Shown piece by piece: positions 58,301 to 64,000 of a DNA stretch of 64,000 nucleotides (within the stretch, counting starts at the first letter, position 1; every line of letters starts with the position of its first letter). A program made the translations under genes and the position numbers. The stretch lies in contig NC_134372.1 in assembly GCF_035582795.1 (NCBI RefSeq), positions 39,036,316 to 39,100,315 of the forward strand, in the 5' to 3' direction. The notes beneath the pieces were generated by a model that ran no database searches, was not told where the DNA came from, and worked only from the letters and a program-made list of their open reading frames with translations. The stretch comes from Mycteria americana (taxonomy: Eukaryota; Chordata; Aves; Ciconiiformes; Ciconiidae).

Positions 58301-61300
58301 GATTCGGTGATAAAAACACCTCCTGATGCTCGAAAGACAGCATCTATGATTTGAAAGGGACCTCTGCAGCCCTCATGGTCACCATGACATGGAAAGAGAA
58401 GGTAGAGTGAGAGAAGAGCTAGAATCTTTTAACACGTGTTCAGGAGAAACATAAGTAAGAGGCAAATCATTGTCTGCTATTCATTTGTCTGACTGTATCA
58501 GACAATCCTAATCAAACCTCCTAAAACCCAACTGTTCCAGAAACTAAAATGGAAAAAAGAAAAGAAAACCTATTTTCCTGCTATGTCTTCAAAGGAAGAA
58601 AATGCACTTTTCCCCAAAAAACATTTCCCTAAATCTTGTGTGTCAACTACAGATTTACTCTATCATACCAATCCATCACCACAAAAATGTAACATTCCTA
58701 TATAAAAACAAAAAATGTATCATTAGTGGTTTTCAACAGATTTCATGTCCAGCAACATCTGCAGAGCAATAGATTTCACTTAACCAGACCAGGATCTTTT
58801 CTAACCACAAAACCAAGCAACAGATTAATTTCAAAACAGCGCAGGTCAGATGTACCACTTCTCTACACGGATAAAGCAGTAAGTGCACTTGACCAAAGAC
58901 TGCCAAACTAGACCATATGCTGTCCCATGACCCAAATTACTATTTCAGTTTTAAGACCAAATATTATATGAAAGACAACATTTAAATTAGGGTTGATAAC
59001 TTGGATCTGTAGAATACCTTTCCTAAGAACTTGTGAACAAACCCATATTAAATTCATGGCCAAATGTTATACAAAGTTTGCTAATTACCACAGTTATTTT
59101 GTAATAACTTGTCTAAAACTTTACCATACTCACTCCTCTTTGGACCTGAAATGAGGTCAAAGTGCTGAATTCAACATCACAATCTGTTGCCCTGGAAATT
59201 ATTGCAATGTTTAGACAAAGTTTATTATGAGATCTAATAGGATTGCTTGAGAGAAAATGTTTTCATTCTCTTCCTGAAAGCCACACAAGACAGACAGAAA
59301 GACTGGAAGCTCTTTGAGTAAGGACTCTTCCAACTTTTTAATACAGAACCAAGCATATTCCCAATAACAGTATATGTGCTCTTCTTTTCAGGGTTTTGTT
59401 CTAATAATTGGCATTTCCTTCCAGCACCCCATACAGTTTTCATCAGCATGGAAGTCTCTTAAGAAAAATAAGCCACAGAATTAAGAGTCCACTTCCACTT
59501 GCATTAATTTAGGAAATTTAATTTTTAGTTAACCTACCCTGCTCTTCTATACATAAACTTCAGCAACTTCTCTTCAAAAACAGCTAAAACAGAAGTGCAA
59601 GTCATAATACAACCAAAAACTTAGCCTTGCTTATATCGTAACTTGTGTATCTACACTGGTAGAAAGACAGTTTATTTGTGCTCCACTATGAGTTAAAGTA
59701 CGCGCAGTTTGCTCTCTGTAGGTGAAGAATGTACAAGTATCCACTCAAACCTCTGCTTTCCGACTGACAGCAGCAGCAGCAACCTGGCAGTATTGATAAT
59801 TGCATTTGCACTACTCAGAACTTAACTCAGTAACACAAAATTCCAGTCACTACCAAATATTACACTTTTTTCATTCTCTTTTGCTTTTTATTTAATAAAT
59901 GAAAGGTTTTAGCTTTTCTAAATGATACATGCAAATTTAGCAGCAGACCTAATTTTCAGCACCATATTAAAGTTCTTGATTACATCACCTGCTTGCAAAT
60001 GTTCATCTCATGGAGGAAAAAAGGTATATCTTATTACCTTATTATTTAAATATTTGCAAACTGTGTTGCTCAGCCAAAAAAACACAAATAGCTAACTATA
60101 TCTTTGGTAAGAGGCTAAATAAAGTTTATTCTGGAGCTATGAAACATGCACTGATGAAGTTAGACTCTGTAACAACATATTTGCACAGTTTTTGTTAACA
60201 CTATTCTATACCACCTGGCCTTCAATTCCTGCTTGGACACAGAACTGCAGACCACTCAACAGCAGGCAATATTGCAATTCTTCCCTCCCACCAAAAAAAT
60301 CTCCTATCCTCAGGATCTTTCCATCTTTTACTAAACACAGGTGCCTTTAACAAATGATGAAAACCTGCATTCATTTTTACCTTAATTTGACAAACGTGGT
60401 TTCTTCTGAGCATTTGGAGATTATGAACTCATTCTACATTGAAGTTACCCTGCAAGATGCATGTAGAAGAACATATAGATCTGGAAGAATGAAATTTTTA
60501 GGTAGCCTCCTCCTCCTTGTATTCTTCCTCCTTCTACATAATACCATCTGGTACAAGACTTGCAAACAGCGTTCTGAGAAAAATTTTGAAACACTCAACA
60601 GAAAGAGATTACGTTCCTCAAATCTTTTGGAGTCTGGCATAGAATTACATTTACCCAAAGTGATCTCTCCCCTGTGATAACTCAGTCTTTTACTCAAGCT
60701 GTGAGGATGCAGACACAAGAAAAGTCTTTCAACAACAAGAAGAGTGTTTCTGTGTCTGTCCTTTCTAGTCACCACAGCTTTCACTGGTGTTCAGCATTTC
60801 TGTTATATGCTGGGCCACATAAAAAGAACGTCTAGGTTCTTCAGGATGAGATTGCCAGCTTCAAGTATTTTTAAGGAACTTTTTAAAATATTACCTTGTA
60901 CTTAGACTTTTAGGAAGCAACACTTAAAAGATCTCCAGATTTTTCTGGAATGTGAGCTGTAGACATTCAGGTGCTTTGTCTTTCCCTGGGGAAGCTCTTG
61001 TGCTTGGACTCAAACTGTTCTTCTAAGGCACAACCAGCTATGTTTTGTAATCTGTACAGAAGAGCAGGAAGTTCAACTTTCATAAACAAAAAACCCCCCC
61101 CAGGAACATTGCTCTGAATATCCTGGTATCAGACAGACCATGTGGACATGCTTCAAAGGATCTAATTTTACCCCAGTAAATCCAGAGGAATTCCCAATAC
61201 CATCCAGAAACTCACAAACATACCAAGTTATCGCAGTGAGGTAATCTACTTGGGAAACTAAAAACACTCGGTTACTGACAGGATTAAAGGTATTTTTCAT

Positions 61301-64000
61301 TGCTAGATAACTCTCACACAAATGAATCACACTAGGGATGCCTGTGGAAAAGTGGAGAAAAGGTCCATCACAGTCCTTTCTTCCTATTCTTCTCCTACCC
61401 TCTCCTCTACAACACATTTCATACACTGCTTTGAAGTTCCCAAAATACAGCATGTTAGAATAAAGAGTTCAAGAAACAAACAAATATTATTATTTCTATC
61501 AAGGGAAACAAACTTTCCCTTACATTCAGAAACTGTTTAAGTTGAGGAGTTTTGTTCCATTCCCAGATTGTAGAGTACACTGCACAGAGCCCGTGAGGAA
61601 TTTTCTGTAATTGGACTGTACCATTTAAATGTCAACTTTGAGTGCACAACTAAACAAGAATCACACCTGAAATACTGTTATTAAACAGCCAGTTGACATG
61701 TTCCCTTATAACTTTCTAACCAACACACACGTAATGTCAAGGAAAGAACAAAAATAGCATATCTAAACCTGAGAAGGGGTGGCTGACAAGGTGGTGGAGG
61801 GATCTTCGGGTTGAAATTTTCAAAATAATCTGCCTTTTGCAATGCTATTGTACAGAAATGCTTACCAGAAAACGTTAGCATCTGACAAGTACCCCACTGA
61901 AACATGACTAGATAAAACAAAACAAGTCACAGTGACCAAAAAACCCTAACCACTTAAAAAGCAGAAAACTGTTAGAAAAGCAAGAAACGAAAAACCACAA
62001 AGAAGGAATATAGCTTTGTTGCAAGACAATGAAAATGCAGCTAGCCTAAAACACAAAATATGCACCAGTCATTTCAAGGAGAAAATTTTACCAAAAACAT
62101 AAGCAGGAACTGGTCACAATTTAGGCAGGTATTGTAAAGATGTTTCCTAAAAAATTATTTTCTCTGATGTGACCCTAACAGTAAAAACACACAAGGTAAA
62201 AATTTATTTTAAAAAACACGGACAGCTAATTTACAGCAAAAACTTTTTAAAGTTGTTGTTTGCTTTTTAGCTAATACAGCAAAAATTCTATCTATTAGTG
62301 CTACCATGTTCTCCTATGAGGGCTTTCCTTCGAAGGGAGAATATTTATTTCCTTCGTGAAAACAGTTCTTCAAAGCAAAGCCCTAGAATATCCCACTTCA
62401 AACTTGAATTGTTTTAATAGAAAGTTGTAACAGGTGCTTGGCCTGATAAGCTGCTGTATGTTATCATGAGACTGAAGCCAATGTACCACCGATGGTATGC
62501 AATACCACAGCTGGAAAAACGTCTGACTTGCTATAAAGGCTCTTGAACGCGCCTGAAAGCCTCACAGAGCCTCAGTTATTCCCACCTCAGATACACCCAT
62601 GCTGATCTTCACTCAGACATCTCAGGATTCCCCCAGCCACACCTGGAGTACTTCACATTCCCCTTTTCAGCCCTTTTCTTTCATTCTTCAAAGCCTAACC
62701 AGCATTTCTAGACCCTCTATTCTGCTGTTTCCCACACACACACCCCTCTCTCTCTTGTACTCCAAGGCTGCCCCAGCCCAGGTCCCTAGAAGTCGGTTTG
62801 CCTCATGCAAAGTTTATGACCTTAATAGAACCACACAGATCAATCCCCCCAAATTTATCTTAAATAATCAACACACTAATCTTCATTAATTACAGCAGAG
62901 TAAGACAAGATTGATATTTCAAGACCACAGTTCTCAAAATAATTTGTCATGTCACATTAGAGCACTTCAAAGTGAAACACAGTTCGTTAACACCGTCATC
63001 TTTTTGAAGTTTCACAGAAAAAAAAAAATTTTTTTCTTTTTTTAATTACTGTTTTGGAAAAATTCAAGGACTGGACCAAAATGGTTTATTCACAGAACAC
63101 TAGAAGACCGGGATCGTATCGGACCAAATCAGCAATTAACGTGGAAAGCAGTATTTGTGAAATGAATGCCTCCTACTCCCCACACACACTTTAATAGTTT
63201 CTTTGGGGGCAGAAGGGATAACATGTAAACCCCTCCTGCCATAAAATTATCTTGAGGTACAGAAACAGCAGAAGAGAAGAAACCCACACAAAGCCTGAGG
63301 CACAAGAAAACACAACTACTATTAGCTTCTTCTCAGTGAGTTTGGAACTCATCTTTAACAAATTCTACTTATTTCAAAATATTTTTTCATCCTGTCAGAC
63401 AGAACTTCAGATTTTACAGATATCAAGAAACAGCACCTTCTACGGTTTAGATCTGCAGTCCCCATATAAGCTTCCAGCGTTGCTTTCAGCAACAATACAT
63501 ACAAAATCTAAACAGAACCAGGAATATGATATTGCGTGGAGAGCACAAGATTGGGTAACAACAATTTATTAGTAACATGCCGCAGGCAAAGGCCAATGAA
63601 GGTTAAGAAACACTAATCCAGACATATCACCAAGCTCTAGGAGGACCGGTGCAATTATAATGCAGATTTTGTCAAGCCTAGCAGAGCCAGTTGCCCTCTG
63701 AGCCAGCCCCAGCACAACATTCTATGACGAAGTTACCCATGCTGCTGGAAATGTCATCTTTCATGTATGATATAAAACCCCTTCTATAGCTATTAACAAT
63801 ACCCTGGCATTGTTTGCAACATGTAGGGTGTTGCTCTGGCTAACATCCAATTCCAGTAATAATATTCTATGTACCTACAATAACCACAAGAAGACATTCT
63901 TCATTTTCAGCCCCAAGTGGTTTTGCAGCACAGCAGCAAGCTCTTAAAAGAACTGCCATACCTCACTGCAAGTTCTGCATTTCACTGTGCGTTTATCTGT

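Larger units (their letters stand above)
52847..64000 (-). other. Upstream intron or flank, third part
   Basis: No exon is recognised. It contains a short tandem/inverted array at 54190-54256, a 16-bp direct repeat at 55316-55352 and an unexplained 126-codon minus-strand open frame at 61073-61453. There is no CpG island, so the GARRE1 promoter is probably beyond position 64000. Confidence 0.5.

Noticed and set aside
60434-60784. 116-codon minus-strand frame overlapping a 107-codon plus-strand frame
   Set aside because: Opposite-strand overlapping frames with no family resemblance, best explained by chance.
1-64000. tRNA, snRNA, snoRNA, CRISPR arrays, operons, complete retroviral or DNA-transposon copies
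   Set aside because: I saw no tRNA B-box in context, no U6/7SK-like sequence, no regular spacer array, no LTR pair and no transposase frame. Weak C/D-box-like words in introns lacked paired ends.

Overview
The window is vertebrate nuclear DNA, most likely from a bird. It is AT-rich with GT-AG introns, one sharp CpG island, AATAAA poly(A) signals, simple repeats and a few decayed CR1-type LINE fragments. I see no Alu or L1 and no bacterial, viral or CRISPR features. The bird call rests on short introns, low repeat content and CR1 remnants; a crocodilian or turtle cannot be fully excluded.

Layout. (1) 1-3240 is T-rich and has no recognisable exon. Three clusters of plus-strand AATAAA signals make it look like the 3' UTR or flank of an unidentified plus-strand gene whose coding part lies left of the window. 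(2) 3310-4110 is a CpG-island promoter with GC boxes and a CCAAT box. It drives SS18L2, a three-exon plus-strand gene (coding 3661-4925) for a 77-residue SNH-domain protein. (3) 5430-8420 is the convergent interval, shared by the 3' ends of SS18L2 and of the minus-strand gene. It holds two perfect hairpins. (4) 8421-37256 is the whole coding region of GARRE1 (formerly KIAA0355), a RAC1/RHOG effector associated with mRNA granules. I could join thirteen coding exons with canonical splice sites and consistent phases into a 1059-residue frame with an in-frame stop just before the start codon. (5) 37257-64000 holds no coding exon I can recognise. It is best read as GARRE1 5' UTR plus 5' intron(s), with the promoter beyond 64000. 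It contains a LINE reverse-transcriptase remnant, a possible ancient amniote repeat and several homopolymer tracts.

The two genes are arranged tail to tail and nothing suggests they work together. In human they lie on different chromosomes (SS18L2 on 3p22, GARRE1 on 19q13), so their adjacency here is the main genomic-context observation. I found no previously undescribed biological system. The remaining leads are small: hairpins in the convergent 3' region, short palindromes in introns, an E-box/E2F-like cluster, and unassigned GC-rich islets and open frames.
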